A DNA stretch of 64,000 nt from Streptomyces sp. CB02261 (GCF_001905665.1 NZ_LIVX01000006.1:124001-188000); one strand, 5' to 3'. Positions 8,539-17,861 are shown, counted from the stretch's first letter. The notes: generated by a model not told the origin, from the sequence alone. Numbers and translations are program-made.

Positions 8539-9336
8539 TCAGTCCTGCTCCCCCGCGAGGAGTACGAAGTCGGCGTTCGACGGGTCCAGGCAGACGGCGA
8601 GGCGGCCGACGCCTTCCACGTCCTCCGGGCCCATCTGTACGGTGCCGCCGTGCTCGACCACCTTGGCTGCCGCCGCGTCGCAGTCGGTGACGGCGAAGAC
8701 GGGGTGCCAGTACGGACGGCCGCCGGTGAGGGTGAGGTCCTTCTCGGCCATCCCCATCAGGCCGCCGTGCATGCGGTCCTCGGGGAGTCCGGCCGGGGTG
8801 ATGACGCTGTACGTACCTCCGCCACCGGGCATGTCCATGTCGCTGTACCACCAGCCGAGGACTCCGCCGTAGAACTCCTTCGCGGCCGCGGCGTCCGTCG
8901 TGTACAGCTCGGTCCAGGACAGCGAGCCCGGCTCGTCCACCAGGTCGACGCCCTTGTTCGTGCCCGGCTGCCAGACGGCGAACTGGCCACCCAGCGGGTC
9001 GGTGTACTGGGCCATCCGGCCCCATTCGTCGAGTTCCATGGGCGCGACGCGGACCGTGCCGCCCGCCTGCTCCACGGCCCGCGTCGTGGCGTCCGCGTCG
9101 GTGACGCTGTAATAGATCATCCAGGCGGAACGGGCGCCCTCCTCGGTGAGCTTCCCCAGCCCGCCGACGATCTTCCCGTCCTTCTTGAACATCCCGCCTT
9201 CCATGTCCTCGCTCTCGCCCATGGACTCGTACTCCCACCCGAGCACGGCGCCGTAGAAGTCGGCGGCGGCCGGGACGTCGGGGGCGCCGAGGTCGAGCCA
9301 GCAGGGGGAGCCGGGTACGTAGTCGGTGGTGATCAT
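8539..9336 (-). CDS. Two-domain VOC (glyoxalase-like) protein
   Basis: A 265-residue protein made of two tandem vicinal-oxygen-chelate modules (about 8-125 and 135-258). Each has the beta-alpha-beta-beta-beta pattern with FYGAVLGWEY in the first and FYGGVLGWWY in the second. Candidate metal ligands include the His in YWHPVFAV and the acidic residues late in each module. Such duplicated VOC proteins in Streptomyces are annotated as glyoxalase/bleomycin-resistance-like or hydroxylase proteins, and the substrate is unknown. It is cytoplasmic and transcribed alone on the minus strand. Confidence 0.88.
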   Translation of the reverse strand: MITTDYVPGSPCWLDLGAPDVPAAADFYGAVLGWEYESMGESEDMEGGMFKKDGKIVGGLGKLTEEGARSAWMIYYSVTDADATTRAVEQAGGTVRVAPMELDEWGRMAQYTDPLGGQFAVWQPGTNKGVDLVDEPGSLSWTELYTTDAAAAKEFYGGVLGWWYSDMDMPGGGGTYSVITPAGLPEDRMHGGLMGMAEKDLTLTGGRPYWHPVFAVTDCDAAAAKVVEHGGTVQMGPEDVEGVGRLAVCLDPSNADFVLLAGEQD

Positions 9337-9768
9337 GGCTGTGGCCTTTCGCAGTTCAGGTACGTCTCAGCCTTGCACCGGAGACCGCCCCTCGCCCGTC
9401 GGCCGTGGCGGGGACGCCCGGGAGCCGGCGGGGCCGAGCGCCGACAGCGGGACGCGGTGCCGGGCGACGGAACTCGGCCTCGTGGCCGGGAGTCGGCGGC
9501 ACGGACGGCGTTCGGCCGGTTCCCGGTGAGCCGTGGTCTGATGCGTACGCGCCAATAGCTCGGCCGCGCTCCGGGAGTCCGCCCGGTGCCGGTCCGGGCA
9601 ACCCGCTCACCCGCCGCACCTGCCTCAGCGTGCACGGATGCACACCCACGGCTACCGTCACACTTCCCCCGCATCGCCTTCACGGGACACACATTTTCGG
9701 CCGTCGGTCGGTTCGGGCCTTCCCTCCGAGGCAGACGCCCGACCGACCCGGTACCTAGCCTCCCGGCC
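9337..9768. other. Intergenic region between divergent genes
   Basis: This is the shared upstream region of the minus-strand VOC gene and the plus-strand secreted-protein gene. Open frames here are Arg/Pro-rich and lack ribosome binding sites. No convincing gene was seen. Promoters for both flanking genes are expected here. Confidence 0.4.
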
Positions 9769-10296
9769 ATGCGATCACAGTCAACGAGACGCCTGGGTCT
9801 CACCGCCGTCCTGGCCCTGCTCCTCACGCTCTTCGGCCTGGCCCCGTCCGCGAGTGCCGCCGACCCGGCCCCCGCCCAGCTGACGTTCACCACCGACGCC
9901 GCGACCACCACCCCCGGCGGCACGGTGAACCTGTCGATGACGCTGACGAACAACCGGACCTACGACGTCTGGTTCGTCTACCAGACGATCGACCCCACCT
10001 GGCTGACCACCCAGCGCCCGGACCTGAAGTACACGTTCGCCGGCTGCTCCCTCACCGGCCCCGGCAGCAGCACCCCCTGCTCCGGCACCGGCCCCGCCAA
10101 CCTCGGCGCCAACTACGGAGCCACCATCCCGCCCGGCCAGAGCCGGACGGTGACCCTGACGCTCCAGATCGCCCCGGACTCCGGCTGCAACGGGAACATC
10201 GGCTTCTACTCGTACTTCTACGCCGAGTTCAGCGACAGCGCGAGCGTCAGCGGCGGCCCGGTCTACACGCCGGAGACCCGCGTCCTCTGCTCCTGA
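9769..10296 (+). CDS. Small secreted protein, unknown function
   Basis: A 175-residue protein with a classic Sec signal peptide: basic start MRSQSTRR, a hydrophobic Leu-rich core and a probable cleavage after SASA near residue 30. The mature part is a single beta-rich, Ig-like domain (GGTVNLSMTLTNNRTYDVWF) with five cysteines, GCS, PC, GC and a terminal LCS, which could form disulfides. I do not recognise a family. It stands just upstream of the deacetylase gene, but a pair of hairpins and 416 nt separate them, so membership of the polysaccharide locus is uncertain. Confidence 0.7.
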   Translation: MRSQSTRRLGLTAVLALLLTLFGLAPSASAADPAPAQLTFTTDAATTTPGGTVNLSMTLTNNRTYDVWFVYQTIDPTWLTTQRPDLKYTFAGCSLTGPGSSTPCSGTGPANLGANYGATIPPGQSRTVTLTLQIAPDSGCNGNIGFYSYFYAEFSDSASVSGGPVYTPETRVLCS

Positions 10297-10307
10297 CGGG
10301 CGAGCGC

Positions 10308-10347
10308 CGGACGGAGCACGGCCGGAAACCGGCCCCGGGCCCGTCCG
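10308..10347 (+). terminator. Stem-loop after the secreted-protein gene
   Basis: Nested dyads: an outer CGGACGG / CCGTCCG and an inner GGCCGG-AAA-CCGGCC. They begin about 12 nt after the stop at 10296. This is a likely transcription terminator. Confidence 0.55.
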
Positions 10348-10383
10348 CCGACCGGTCTGAACCAATGACACTTCCCTGACACC

Positions 10384-10415
10384 TCCACCGGCGGGCTCAC
10401 GAGTCCGCCGGTGGA
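10384..10415. terminator. Second stem-loop upstream of the deacetylase gene
   Basis: An 11-bp perfect stem, TCCACCGGCGG / CCGCCGGTGGA, with a 10-nt loop. It could be a second terminator or a leader structure for the polysaccharide locus, whose first start codon is about 300 nt further on. The remaining bases from 10416 to 10712 hold no gene that I can support. Confidence 0.45.
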
Positions 10416-10712
10416 CCTCGTCCCCCTTCCACCTGCGCGTCACCCCTGTGACACGCGGGGCGGGACGGCGGCGGGAGGGAACCGGGAAGACCCGCCGGGC
10501 TGCTCTTCGCGCCGGGACGAACGGTCCCGCGCGCCCGCGTTTTTCCGTCACCTTTCGCGGCGGCGCCACAGAAGCTCCACGGATACCCCACCATTTGACG
10601 CGACGGATGCGTGGACGACCGGCCTTCGAGGGGGATGCCGGCGTCGCACGAGGGGGTGCGTCCGCTCCTCGGAGCTGTACTCACCCCTGCTCCGGGAGGG
10701 ACACATCACCGC

Positions 10713-12869
10713 ATGAAGCGGATACTGGGCACCACCCCGCTGACCACGGGGCTCACCACGGGCGCGCTTCTCGCCGCCCTCGTCCTGCCGGGCACGGCGG
10801 CCCGCGCCGACGACGCGGCTCCACGCGTCGACCTGCGGGTGCTCGTCGTGACCGACGGCGGCCCCGCCACCGATGCCATCGCGGCCGAACTGGACGCCGC
10901 GGGAACGCCGTACACGGAGATCGACCTGACCCGGGCGGACCGGCCGGTGATCGACGCCGGGTACCTCGCGGACACCGTCGACGGCCGGAACCGGGCCAAG
11001 TTCCAGGCCGTCGTCCTGCCGAACGACAACCCGTTCCCCGTCAACTCCCCGGAGATGACGGCGCTCGCGCAGTACGAGCGGACCTTCGACATCCCGCAGG
11101 TCGACGCGTACACCTACGCCCGGCCCGAAGCGGGTCTCCAGTACCCGATCTACGGCGGCTACTCCGGGAGCGTCGACGGAACCCTGGCCCAGGTGACCTC
11201 CGCCGGCCGCTCGGGGCCGTTCGGCTATCTGGACGGAGCTGTTCCGTTCGAGGACAACTCAGCCTCCGTAGGCGAGAGTTACGCGTATCTCTCGACCCCG
11301 GCGGCGGGCGCGGACTTCACCCCGTACGTCGACGCCGCGATACCCGGGACGACCAAGCGCGGGTCCCTCGTAGGCGAGTACCGCCACGACGGGCGACGCG
11401 AACTGGTCGTCACCTTCGTCTACAACCAGTACCAGCAGCAGTTCCGCCTGCTGGCCCGGGGCATCGTCGCGTGGATGACCGGCGGGGTGCACCTCGGTGC
11501 CTCCCGGAACTACTTCGCCGTCCACGTCGACGACGTACTCGCGGCGGACGACCGCTGGAACTCCACGCTCAACTGCACGCCCGGCGACGTGGACTGCACC
11601 GACCCCCACGCCACGCCCGACCCCATCCGCATGACGTCCGCGGACGTGGACCACGCCGTCGCCTGGCAGGACACCCGCGGTTTCACCCTCGACCTCGCCT
11701 ACAACGCGGCGGGCAGCGTCGACTTCCGCGAGGACAACAACGGCGCCGACCCGCTCGCGGACCGGCTCGTCGCCACCCGCGACGAGTTCCGCTGGATCAA
11801 CCACACCTACACGCACGCCTTCCTCGGCTGCGAGCAGGACACCACCGTGGTCCCCTGGCGCTGCGCCACCCTCCCGGACGGCTCCGTCAAGTGGGTCTCC
11901 CGGCAGGCCGTCTCCGACGAGATCGCCCTCAACCGCGTGTGGGGACAGACGGCGGGACTGCCGCTGGCCGACGACGAACTCGTCACCGGTGAGCACTCCG
12001 GGCTGCGCGTCCTGCCCCAGCAGTCCGCCGACAACCCCCACCTGGGTCCGGCCCTCGCCGACAACGGCATCACCTGGCTGGCCTCGGACAACTCCCGCGA
12101 GCCCGGTCAGCGGCAGGTCGGTCCGGCCACGACGGTCCCCCGCTACCCCATGAACGTCTTCTACAACGCGGGACGGGCGGCCGAACAGGTCGACGAGTAC
12201 AACTGGATCTACACCAGCCGCGCCCAGGGCGGCAGCGGGATCTGCGAGGACAACCCGGCCACCACGACGTGCCTGCCGGCCCCGCTCGACCCCGCCACCG
12301 GCTACGCGCAGCACATCGTGCCCCTGGAGCGGCAGATCGCCCTCGGTCACGTCCTCGCCAACGACCCGAAGCCGCACTTCATCCACCAGTCCAACCTGGC
12401 CGAGGACCGCATCGCCTACCCGGTCCTGGACGGCGTGCTCGACGGCTACGACGCCCTCTTCGCCGCGAACACCCCCGTGGTCAACCTCCGGATGAAGGCC
12501 ATCGGTCAGGAGCTCCGGCAGCGGGCCGCGTGGCGCGCGGCCGTCCAGGGCGGCCTGATCACGGCGTACCGCGTCGGCGGGACCGTGACGATCGAGGGTC
12601 CGGGCGGACTGGCGGTCCCCGCGACCGCGCCCGAGGGAACCCTGCGGGCCGGCTCCGCCTTCGGCGAGTCGTACGCGGGCGTGCGGTCCGGCTGGACGTC
12701 CCTCACGGGCGCCGCGCTGACCCTGGCCCTGCCCTCCGCCGCCGTCCCTGCCACCGGCACGGGCGGCTCCGCCCCGGCCCCGGTCTCGGCCCCGGCCCCG
12801 GCCCCGGCCCCGGCAGCCCGTGTGCCCGGGGGCGTGGCCGACGCGGTCCCGCCCGGTTCGGGCGGCTGA
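10713..12869 (+). CDS. Agd3-like polysaccharide deacetylase (CE18), secreted
   Basis: A 718-residue secreted protein. A signal peptide (residues 1-33, ending near ARADDA) is followed by a beta-rich domain (about 35-255) matching the CBM87-type module of Agd3. A NodB-like deacetylase domain follows, with VHVDDVLAADDRW (about 267) giving the catalytic Asp pair and NHTYTH (about 363) giving the metal-binding His pair. Agd3 of Aspergillus fumigatus partially deacetylates galactosaminogalactan, leaving a cationic, adhesive polymer. The same reaction on an extracellular N-acetylhexosamine polymer is inferred here. The tail is Ala/Pro-rich with an Ala-Pro repeat. ATG 10713 has GGGAGG about 12 nt upstream. 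It opens the polysaccharide locus, but a strong hairpin separates it from the glycosyltransferase gene. Confidence 0.85.
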   Translation: MKRILGTTPLTTGLTTGALLAALVLPGTAARADDAAPRVDLRVLVVTDGGPATDAIAAELDAAGTPYTEIDLTRADRPVIDAGYLADTVDGRNRAKFQAVVLPNDNPFPVNSPEMTALAQYERTFDIPQVDAYTYARPEAGLQYPIYGGYSGSVDGTLAQVTSAGRSGPFGYLDGAVPFEDNSASVGESYAYLSTPAAGADFTPYVDAAIPGTTKRGSLVGEYRHDGRRELVVTFVYNQYQQQFRLLARGIVAWMTGGVHLGASRNYFAVHVDDVLAADDRWNSTLNCTPGDVDCTDPHATPDPIRMTSADVDHAVAWQDTRGFTLDLAYNAAGSVDFREDNNGADPLADRLVATRDEFRWINHTYTHAFLGCEQDTTVVPWRCATLPDGSVKWVSRQAVSDEIALNRVWGQTAGLPLADDELVTGEHSGLRVLPQQSADNPHLGPALADNGITWLASDNSREPGQRQVGPATTVPRYPMNVFYNAGRAAEQVDEYNWIYTSRAQGGSGICEDNPATTTCLPAPLDPATGYAQHIVPLERQIALGHVLANDPKPHFIHQSNLAEDRIAYPVLDGVLDGYDALFAANTPVVNLRMKAIGQELRQRAAWRAAVQGGLITAYRVGGTVTIEGPGGLAVPATAPEGTLRAGSAFGESYAGVRSGWTSLTGAALTLALPSAAVPATGTGGSAPAPVSAPAPAPAPAARVPGGVADAVPPGSGG

Positions 12870-12887
12870 CCCCCGTACCGGCAGCGA

Positions 12888-12917
12888 GGTCCCGGCCGTC
12901 CAGCGACGGCCGGGACC
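12888..12917 (+). terminator. Strong stem-loop between deacetylase and glycosyltransferase genes
   Basis: A perfect 13-bp stem, GGTCCCGGCCGTC / GACGGCCGGGACC, with a CAGC loop. It sits 18 nt after the deacetylase stop and 36 nt before the next start codon. It may terminate the first transcript, attenuate expression of the downstream genes, or protect the deacetylase mRNA 3' end. Confidence 0.6.
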
Positions 12918-12953
12918 GGCACCACCCCCACCACGGCCGCGGAGCACACATCG

Positions 12954-14465
12954 ATGCACGTTCACCACGGCGCGCGGCGCCACGGCGCCCCGCGCGTCAC
13001 CCTCCTGACCGAAGGCACCTACCCGCACAGCCACGGTGGTGTGAGCGTCTGGTGCGACCAGCTCGTCACCGGCATGCCGGACATCGACTTCGACGTCGTC
13101 GCCGTGACCGGCACCGGGCGGGAGCCGCTCGCCTGGGATCTGCCGGCCCATGTTTCCAGCGTCCTCTCCGTGCCCATGTGGGGTCCCGCACCGGTCGGTC
13201 GCCCGCCGCGCGGCAGATCCGGCCGACGGCTCGCCGAGGCGTACGAGACGTTCCTGACGGCGCTGCTCGACCCGGCCGCCGAGGGCGGTTTCGCTCCCGG
13301 CCTGCACGCGCTCGCGCGGGCCGCGGGGGACGGTCTGCTGGGACCGTTCCTGCGCGACGACACGGCGATCGCGGTACTCACCGCCGTGTGGCGGCGGCCG
13401 GGACTCGCCGTGCGTGAGGCGCGGCCGACCCTGCACGACGCGCTCACCGCGACGGCCCTGCTCGAACACGCCCTGCGTCCCCTGTCGGCGCCGCCGCCGG
13501 AGCACGGGGTCGCTCACGCGGTCAGCGGCGGGGTGGCCGTCCTGCCGGGCCTCGCGGCCCTCGAACGGCACGGCGTGCCGCTCCTGTTGACCGAGCACGG
13601 GGTGTACCTGCGCGAGCGGTACCTCGGCTACCGCACGGCTCCGTACCGCTGGCCGGTCAAGGCGGTGATCCTGGGCTTCTTCCGGCTCCTCGCGGAGGAG
13701 AGCTACCGCCGGGCCGCACTGATCACGCCGGGCAACCGCTACAACCGCCTGTGGGAGGAGCAGGGCGGCGCCGATCCGGCGTCGATCCGCACGGTCTACA
13801 ACGGCGTCGACCCCGATGCCTTCCCGCACGCCGGGCCCGAACCGGAGGCCCTCACGCTCAGCTGGGCCGGCCGGGTGGACCCGATCAAGGACCTGGAGAC
13901 GCTGATACGTGCCTTCGCACTGGTCAGGGAACGGCTGCCCGACGTCCGATTACGTCTCTTCGGGGGCACGCCCCGGGGCGGCGAGGCGTACCGGGACCGC
14001 TGCGAGGCCCTGGCGGCCGAGCTCGGAGCGGGCGGCGCGGTGACCTTCGAGGGGCGCGTCGACGACATCAAGGACGCCTACGCGGCCGGCAACGTCGTCA
14101 TGCTGTCCAGCATCAGCGAGGGGTTCCCGTTCACCCTGATCGAGGCGATGTCGTGCGGGCGGGCGACCGTCTCCACCGACGTCGGGGGCGTACGGGAGGC
14201 CGTGGGCGACACCGGTCTGGTGGTGCCGCCGCGCGATCCGTCCGCGATGGCCGCCGCCGCGCTCGCCCTGCTCGGCGACCCCGGACGGCGCCGGGCGATG
14301 GGGGCGGCGGCCCGGCTGCGGGTGATCGAGCAGTTCACGCTCCGGCAGACCATCGACACCTTCCGCGCCATCTACCACGAACTGGCCTCGGGCGTGGGGC
14401 AGTCGCAGGTCCGAATCGTGCTGCCCGCCCCGGCGGTCAGCGGCACGGGAAGCCTCACCGGATGA
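12954..14465 (+). CDS. PelF-like GT4 glycosyltransferase
   Basis: A 503-residue cytosolic GT-B glycosyltransferase. Its N terminus, LTEGTYPHSHGGVSVW (about 20-35), is the signature start of PelF proteins. TEHGVYLRER follows near 212, then the nucleotide-sugar site in the C-terminal lobe: AGRVDPIKDLETLI, and SEGFPFTLIEAMSCG (about 388) with the conserved acidic pair. PelF of Pseudomonas polymerises the N-acetylhexosamine-rich Pel polysaccharide from UDP-sugars, and the same role is inferred here. The length matches PelF (about 500). The start ATG has GGAG 9-10 nt upstream. The stop overlaps the next start (ATGA), so it is translationally coupled to the membrane protein that probably exports its product. 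Confidence 0.88.
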   Translation: MHVHHGARRHGAPRVTLLTEGTYPHSHGGVSVWCDQLVTGMPDIDFDVVAVTGTGREPLAWDLPAHVSSVLSVPMWGPAPVGRPPRGRSGRRLAEAYETFLTALLDPAAEGGFAPGLHALARAAGDGLLGPFLRDDTAIAVLTAVWRRPGLAVREARPTLHDALTATALLEHALRPLSAPPPEHGVAHAVSGGVAVLPGLAALERHGVPLLLTEHGVYLRERYLGYRTAPYRWPVKAVILGFFRLLAEESYRRAALITPGNRYNRLWEEQGGADPASIRTVYNGVDPDAFPHAGPEPEALTLSWAGRVDPIKDLETLIRAFALVRERLPDVRLRLFGGTPRGGEAYRDRCEALAAELGAGGAVTFEGRVDDIKDAYAAGNVVMLSSISEGFPFTLIEAMSCGRATVSTDVGGVREAVGDTGLVVPPRDPSAMAAAALALLGDPGRRRAMGAAARLRVIEQFTLRQTIDTFRAIYHELASGVGQSQVRIVLPAPAVSGTGSLTG

Positions 14466-15898
14466 GCGGCCCGATGTCCCTCGAACCCGGCGGGGCGGAG
14501 CAGGACACGCTCGCGATCCGGCTGGCCGCGCCGCGCCCCCGGCGTCGGTTCTCGGACGACCCCACCCTCATGATCCGGCGGCCGGCGGGCGCTTTCGCGC
14601 AGAGGTTCCCGCGGTCGCGTACGGCGCCCGACGAGGAGGCGGTCAGCGCGCTCGCCGCCGAGCTCGCCGAGAGTGTCGGCGCGGCCGTCCACCCGTACGA
14701 GGTGGCCGCACTCCTGGAGGCGGACGGTCTCTCCGCCGCCCTCATCAAGGAGCGGTACGGGTACCCCGACCTGTTCTCCCTGGCGGCGGCGCTGTACGAG
14801 CGCGTGCCCCGGGCGTTCCCCGAACCCGCCGCGCCCGCTGACCCCTGGCGGCCCGACACGGTGCGCTGCCTGCTGCGCGGCCTGCTGTTCGCTCTGCCGG
14901 CCCTGGCCTATCTGCTCACCGCCCCGCTGTGGCGGATCGACCGGCACGCCCCCGTCCTGATCGTGGCGGGTGTCGTCTCCTGGGCCTGGGGGCAGGGGCT
15001 GGGCCACCGTGCGCACCTGCGGCTCGTGACGGGCCGCCGGGAGGCGACACGCACCCTGTTGGCCGGCTCGGTGCTCGGGGCCGCCCTGGCCACGGGCCTC
15101 GCCGCGGTCCCCGCCGGTGGCGGCCCGGTCACCGCGGTGGCCGCGGCCCAGTCCCTCTATCTGGGGGCGGCGGGCATCCTCCTGGTGCTCGGCCGGGAGC
15201 GGCTGCTGCTCGCCGCGCTCAGCCCGCTGATCGCCGGCGCGGCGGTCCTGCCCTGGTGGGAACCCGGCGCTCAGCTGCGGCTCGCCCTGCCACTGCTCGC
15301 GCTGTGCGCCACTGTGGCCGCCGCGGCGCGGGCGCTGGGAGCGGGATTCGCCGTACCGGCCGCCGGTGGTCCGCGGCCGCGCGTGGCGCAGTCCGTGCCG
15401 TACGGCCTGTTCGGGCTGGCCGCGGCGGTGCTCGTGATGCTGGAGGGTCGACAGGACCCGTACGCGGTCATCGCGCTGACGCTGAGCATGGGCCCGGCCG
15501 AGTGGCTGCTCTACCGCTACCGGGGCTGGTCGGTCGCCGCGCTGCGGGCCAGCGCGACGCCCCGGGCGTTCCGGTTCCGCTCGGCCGGCGTCCTCGCGCT
15601 CTGCCTCTCCGGCTACCTGCTGCTCCTGCTTCCCCCGGCGCTCCTCACCGACTCCGACCCGGTCGCGCTGCTGGCCCTGGCGGCGGCGCTGTGGACGGCC
15701 CTCCTCCTCCAGGCCTTCGGTGTGGCCTGGCCGCCGGCCGCGATCTGTCTCACGGCGGCGGGCGCCGTGAGTGCGGTCGCCCTGGCGGCCCCCTCTCCAG
15801 CGCCCCCGCCGCTGCTGCCCGCCGTCCTCGGCGTGGCGGCGGTCTGTCTCGCGGCCTGTGCCGTCGCCGTCCTCGGCCGGCCGTCACCGCACGTCTGA
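14462..15898 (+). CDS. Polytopic membrane protein, candidate polysaccharide exporter
   Basis: A 478-residue protein. Residues 1-135 are soluble and include a short helical motif around YEVAALLEADGLSAALIKER. The rest holds roughly ten to twelve hydrophobic segments between about 140 and 475. ATG 14462 overlaps the stop of the PelF-like gene by four bases (ATGA). In Pel systems PelF works with PelG, a 12-helix membrane protein. This one occupies the same place and has similar size, but I cannot recognise PelG sequence motifs, so equivalence is inferred from position and topology only. It may be an actinobacterium-specific transporter or anchor for the glycosyltransferase. Confidence 0.75.
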   Translation: MSGPMSLEPGGAEQDTLAIRLAAPRPRRRFSDDPTLMIRRPAGAFAQRFPRSRTAPDEEAVSALAAELAESVGAAVHPYEVAALLEADGLSAALIKERYGYPDLFSLAAALYERVPRAFPEPAAPADPWRPDTVRCLLRGLLFALPALAYLLTAPLWRIDRHAPVLIVAGVVSWAWGQGLGHRAHLRLVTGRREATRTLLAGSVLGAALATGLAAVPAGGGPVTAVAAAQSLYLGAAGILLVLGRERLLLAALSPLIAGAAVLPWWEPGAQLRLALPLLALCATVAAAARALGAGFAVPAAGGPRPRVAQSVPYGLFGLAAAVLVMLEGRQDPYAVIALTLSMGPAEWLLYRYRGWSVAALRASATPRAFRFRSAGVLALCLSGYLLLLLPPALLTDSDPVALLALAAALWTALLLQAFGVAWPPAAICLTAAGAVSAVALAAPSPAPPPLLPAVLGVAAVCLAACAVAVLGRPSPHV

Positions 15899-16109
15899 CC
15901 GGCCCGCTTGCCCGACGGGCCGCCGGCGCACGGCCGCCCCGTCGCCGTGACGCGGCGGGCCCTCGGCGCCACCGTCCGACCACCCGAACGTCCGCCGCCT
16001 CGATGCCGACCGCTTGATCGTCCGCCCCACTCGACGTCCACCGCCTCACCGCTTGACCCCCGTACCGCCGCACCGCCACACCGACACACCGACGAAAGGA
16101 ACCAGAGAG

Positions 16110-17111
16110 TTGACCTCCGCACCGCTCGCCGCCGTCACCGGAGCAGAAGGCTTCATCGGCTCGCACCTCACGGAGGCGCTCGTCGCCTCCGGCCACCGGG
16201 TCAGGGCCATGGCCCAGTACAACTCGTTCTCCTCCTACGGGTGGCTGGAGACCCTCTCCCCCGACGTCCTCGACCATGTGGAGATCGTCCTCGGCGACGT
16301 CCGCGACCCCGGCTCCGTCCGTGGCCTGCTGGAGGGCGCCGACTGCGCCTACCACCTCGCCGCGCTCATCGCGATCCCGTACTCGTACCAGGCGCCGCAC
16401 AGCTATGTGGACACCAACGTCACCGGCACCCTCAACGTCCTCGAAGCGGTCCGCGCGCTGGGGACGCCCCGGCTCGTCCACACCTCGACCAGCGAGACGT
16501 ACGGCACCGCGCAGACCGTGCCGATCACCGAGGACCACCCCATCAACACCCAGTCGCCGTATGCCGCTTCGAAGGCGGGCGGCGACCGGCTCGCCGACAG
16601 CTACCACGCCAGCTTCGGCACCCCCGTGGTGACCCTGCGGCCCTTCAACACCTTCGGCCCCCGGCAGTCCATGCGGGCCGTCATCCCCACCGTGATCGGC
16701 CAGGTCGCGGCCGGGGAGCGCACCCTCACCCTCGGCGACCTGCGACCGACCCGGGACTTCACCTTCGTCGAGGACACCGCGCAGGCCTTCCTCGCCGTGG
16801 GAACGGCCCCGGCCGAGCAGGTCGTGGGCCGCACCTTCAACGCGGGGACGGGCGGCGAGATCTCCGTCGGCGACCTGGTCGCACTCATCGGGAAGGTCAT
16901 GGACGCCCCGCTCGACGTCCGCGAGGACCCCGATCGGCTGCGGCCCGCCAACTCCGAGGTGATGCGCCTCGTCGCCGACGCGTCCCGGCTGACCGCCGCG
17001 ACGGGCTGGCGCCCCGGCCACTCCCTGGAGGAGGGCCTCGCACGGACCGCCGAGTGGTTCGTCGACCCCGCCCATCTGTCCCGCTACAAGACCGGCATCT
17101 ACAACATCTGA
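16110..17111 (+). CDS. LegB-like NAD-dependent sugar-nucleotide dehydratase/epimerase
   Basis: A 333-residue extended SDR enzyme. It has the nucleotide-binding TGAEGFIGSHL (residues 9-19), TSTSETYGT and the catalytic YAASK. AQYNSFSSYGWLE near residue 32 resembles the LegB group of NAD-dependent 4,6-dehydratases; UDP-HexNAc 4-epimerase activity is an alternative. It would supply an activated sugar for the polymer. The start is TTG 16110, chosen because GAAAGGA lies 9 nt upstream and the Rossmann motif begins right after. It follows the membrane protein by 211 nt of non-coding DNA and precedes the nucleotidyltransferase by 30 nt, so a separate promoter is possible. Confidence 0.85.
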   Translation: MTSAPLAAVTGAEGFIGSHLTEALVASGHRVRAMAQYNSFSSYGWLETLSPDVLDHVEIVLGDVRDPGSVRGLLEGADCAYHLAALIAIPYSYQAPHSYVDTNVTGTLNVLEAVRALGTPRLVHTSTSETYGTAQTVPITEDHPINTQSPYAASKAGGDRLADSYHASFGTPVVTLRPFNTFGPRQSMRAVIPTVIGQVAAGERTLTLGDLRPTRDFTFVEDTAQAFLAVGTAPAEQVVGRTFNAGTGGEISVGDLVALIGKVMDAPLDVREDPDRLRPANSEVMRLVADASRLTAATGWRPGHSLEEGLARTAEWFVDPAHLSRYKTGIYNI

Positions 17112-17141
17112 CCCATCGGCACGTACCGCAGGAGGTTTGCC

Positions 17142-17855
17142 ATGCACGCTGTGATCCTGGCCGGTGGTAAGGGCGTCCGGCTCCGGCCGTACACCACCGC
17201 CCTGCCCAAGCCGCTCGTCCCCATCGGCGACCAGCACGCCATCCTGGAGATCGTGCTGCGCCAGCTGGCCACCGCCGGCTTCACCCACTGCACCCTCGCC
17301 ATCGGCCACCTCGGCGAGATCATCCGCGCCTACGTCGGCGACGGCTCGCAGTGGGGCATGTCCATCGACTACGCCACGGAGGAGAGCCCGCTCGGCACCA
17401 TGGGCCCGCTGCTCAACCTCCGCGACCGGCTGCCGGAGCACTTCCTGGTCATGAACGGCGACGTGCTCACCGACCTCGACTACGCCGACGTGCTGCGCCG
17501 GCACGAGCTGTCGGCCGCACCCCTGACGATCGCGACCTACGCGCGCAAGGTGCACATCGACTTCGGCGTGCTCACCACGGACGCCAGCCGGGTGGTCGCC
17601 TTCACCGAGAAGCCCAGCATCGACTACCGGGTCTCCATGGGCGTCTACGGCGTCTCGCGGAGCACGCTCGACGCCTATACGCCCGGCCTTCCGCTCGGCT
17701 TCGACGAGCTGGTGCTCGACCTGCTCGCGGCCGAGACACCGCCGCACGCCTACGAGTTCGAGGGCTACTGGCTGGACATCGGCCGTCCTGACGACTACGA
17801 CCGGGCCAACGCGGAGTTCACCAGCCGCAAGTCCCTGCTGCTCAAGGGAGCCTGA
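17142..17855 (+). CDS. Sugar-1-phosphate nucleotidyltransferase
   Basis: A 237-residue protein of the NTP-transferase family. It has the signature AGGKGVRLRPYT (residues 6-17), PKPLVPIG and the metal-binding MNGDVLTDLD. These enzymes join a sugar-1-phosphate to NTP to give a nucleotide sugar. The short length without a left-handed beta-helix or second domain fits GlmU-N/RmlA/GDP-sugar types. The sugar is unknown. CAGGAGG precedes the start. It ends 6 nt before the next SDR gene, so the two are cotranscribed and probably act in one sugar-nucleotide pathway for the polysaccharide. Confidence 0.9.
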   Translation: MHAVILAGGKGVRLRPYTTALPKPLVPIGDQHAILEIVLRQLATAGFTHCTLAIGHLGEIIRAYVGDGSQWGMSIDYATEESPLGTMGPLLNLRDRLPEHFLVMNGDVLTDLDYADVLRRHELSAAPLTIATYARKVHIDFGVLTTDASRVVAFTEKPSIDYRVSMGVYGVSRSTLDAYTPGLPLGFDELVLDLLAAETPPHAYEFEGYWLDIGRPDDYDRANAEFTSRKSLLLKGA

Positions 17856-17861
17856 GTACCG

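Noticed and set aside
9586..9768. N-terminal extension of the secreted 175-residue protein
   Set aside because: The extension has noise-like composition and would bury the clear signal peptide that begins at 9769.
11259..13829. A long minus-strand open frame across the deacetylase and glycosyltransferase genes
   Set aside because: The plus strand carries clear CE18 and GT4 motifs; the antisense frame is Arg/Gly-rich with no start context.
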